Assembly: GCA_021849435.1 (NCBI GenBank)
Contig: JAJZSX010000140.1
Location: 1 to 6,610 of the forward strand
Source of the DNA: Actinomycetes bacterium
GTDB taxonomy: Bacteria; Actinomycetota; Acidimicrobiia; Acidimicrobiales; RAAP-2
Reading direction: 5' to 3'
DNA length: 6,610 bases
The translations under genes and the position numbers were made by a program. This document shows positions 6,455-6,610 of the stretch, piece after piece (within the stretch, counting starts at the first letter, position 1; each line of letters begins with the position of its first letter). Below the pieces are notes generated by a model. That model searched no databases. It was not told where the DNA came from and saw only the letters and a list, made by a program, of their open reading frames with translations.

Positions 6455-6610
6455 ATGCGCCACGACATCCCCGCCGCGATGGCCGCGCGCATGGCCGACC
6501 TCGAGGCCCGCGACGCCGCCGACCGGCTCGACGGCACGGCGCACCTCGCCCGGCTGCGCCAGGTGCCCCGGGTGACCGGCGAGTTCCTCGCGCTGTTATG
6601 AGTAGTGCAG
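6455..6610 (+). pseudogene. O-methyltransferase-like N-terminus, interrupted at window edge
   Basis: From the ATG at 6455 a 48-residue frame ends at TGA 6599-6601. Its sequence, with LEARDAADR near residues 16-24 and [15 protein letters not shown] at 34-48, resembles the N-terminal segment of predicted O-methyltransferases (SAM-dependent, YrrM-like). In these the segment is normally followed by the E-I-G-T-S SAM-binding motif. Here the frame stops exactly where that domain should begin. The plus-strand frame one base over continues through ATG 6598 (MSSA) to the window end, so a single-base shift around 6593-6597 would restore a continuous gene. It may be a real frameshift, a sequencing or assembly error near a contig end, or two overlapping genes (ATGA). 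Codons are GC-ending until about 6595, then the last bases turn AT-richer. No Shine-Dalgarno precedes the ATG. Family recognition rests on a short stretch. Confidence 0.4.

Noticed and set aside
6407..6544. N-terminal extension of gpmA to the ATG at 6544
   Set aside because: The additional 46 residues have no similarity to phosphoglycerate mutases and overlap the divergent methyltransferase-like frame.

Overview
The window reads as a chromosomal segment of a high-GC actinobacterium. The class is not certain: an Acidimicrobiia-like or mycobacterium-related lineage fits. The reasons are strong G/C preference at third codon positions, GTG starts with purine-rich ribosome binding sites, a tRNA-Gly gene divergent from a Mycobacterium-type dcd, an EtfD-type membrane iron-sulfur reductase, an actinobacterial GlnR-like operator before amt, and a phosphoglycerate mutase close to mycobacterial Gpm1. 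It looks like ordinary core genome. I see no transposase, integrase, CRISPR array or phage gene.

Layout. Positions 1-238 show no supportable gene. At 239-616 (+) there is a small orphan protein with four predicted membrane segments. Positions 617-867 are non-coding, with a helically phased GGGC(AA) repeat near 745-780. A tRNA-Gly(CCC) gene with encoded CCA lies on the minus strand at 868-941, with a weak promoter candidate at 951-982. On the plus strand follow dcd (1036-1605, dCTP deaminase, probably also dUTPase) and an etfD-like gene (1655-3757). The 113-base gap before amt holds the densest regulatory signals: a four-half-site GlnR-type box (3765-3802), a perfect 9-bp palindrome (3817-3840) and a hairpin that buries the amt ribosome binding site (3844-3869). 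Then come amt (3871-5283) and glnK (5293-5631), nine bases apart. gpmA lies on the minus strand (5633-6406) and converges on glnK with one base between the stop codons. At the right edge (from 6455, +) is the start of an O-methyltransferase-like frame that stops after 48 residues.

How they work together. amt and glnK form the classic ammonium uptake and PII sensor pair: GlnK binds and gates the transporter according to nitrogen, energy and 2-oxoglutarate status. The GlnR-like box suggests nitrogen-responsive transcription, and the RBS hairpin suggests a possible second, translational layer. EtfD-type proteins pass electrons from electron transfer flavoprotein, reduced by acyl-CoA dehydrogenases, into the quinone pool. 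dcd supplies dUMP for thymidylate synthesis, and gpmA is a glycolysis and gluconeogenesis step. These last three are housekeeping neighbours, not an evident pathway.

I did not find a clearly undescribed system. The most interesting places are the amt leader, the unusual substitutions in the Amt pore region, and the apparently broken methyltransferase frame at the right edge.
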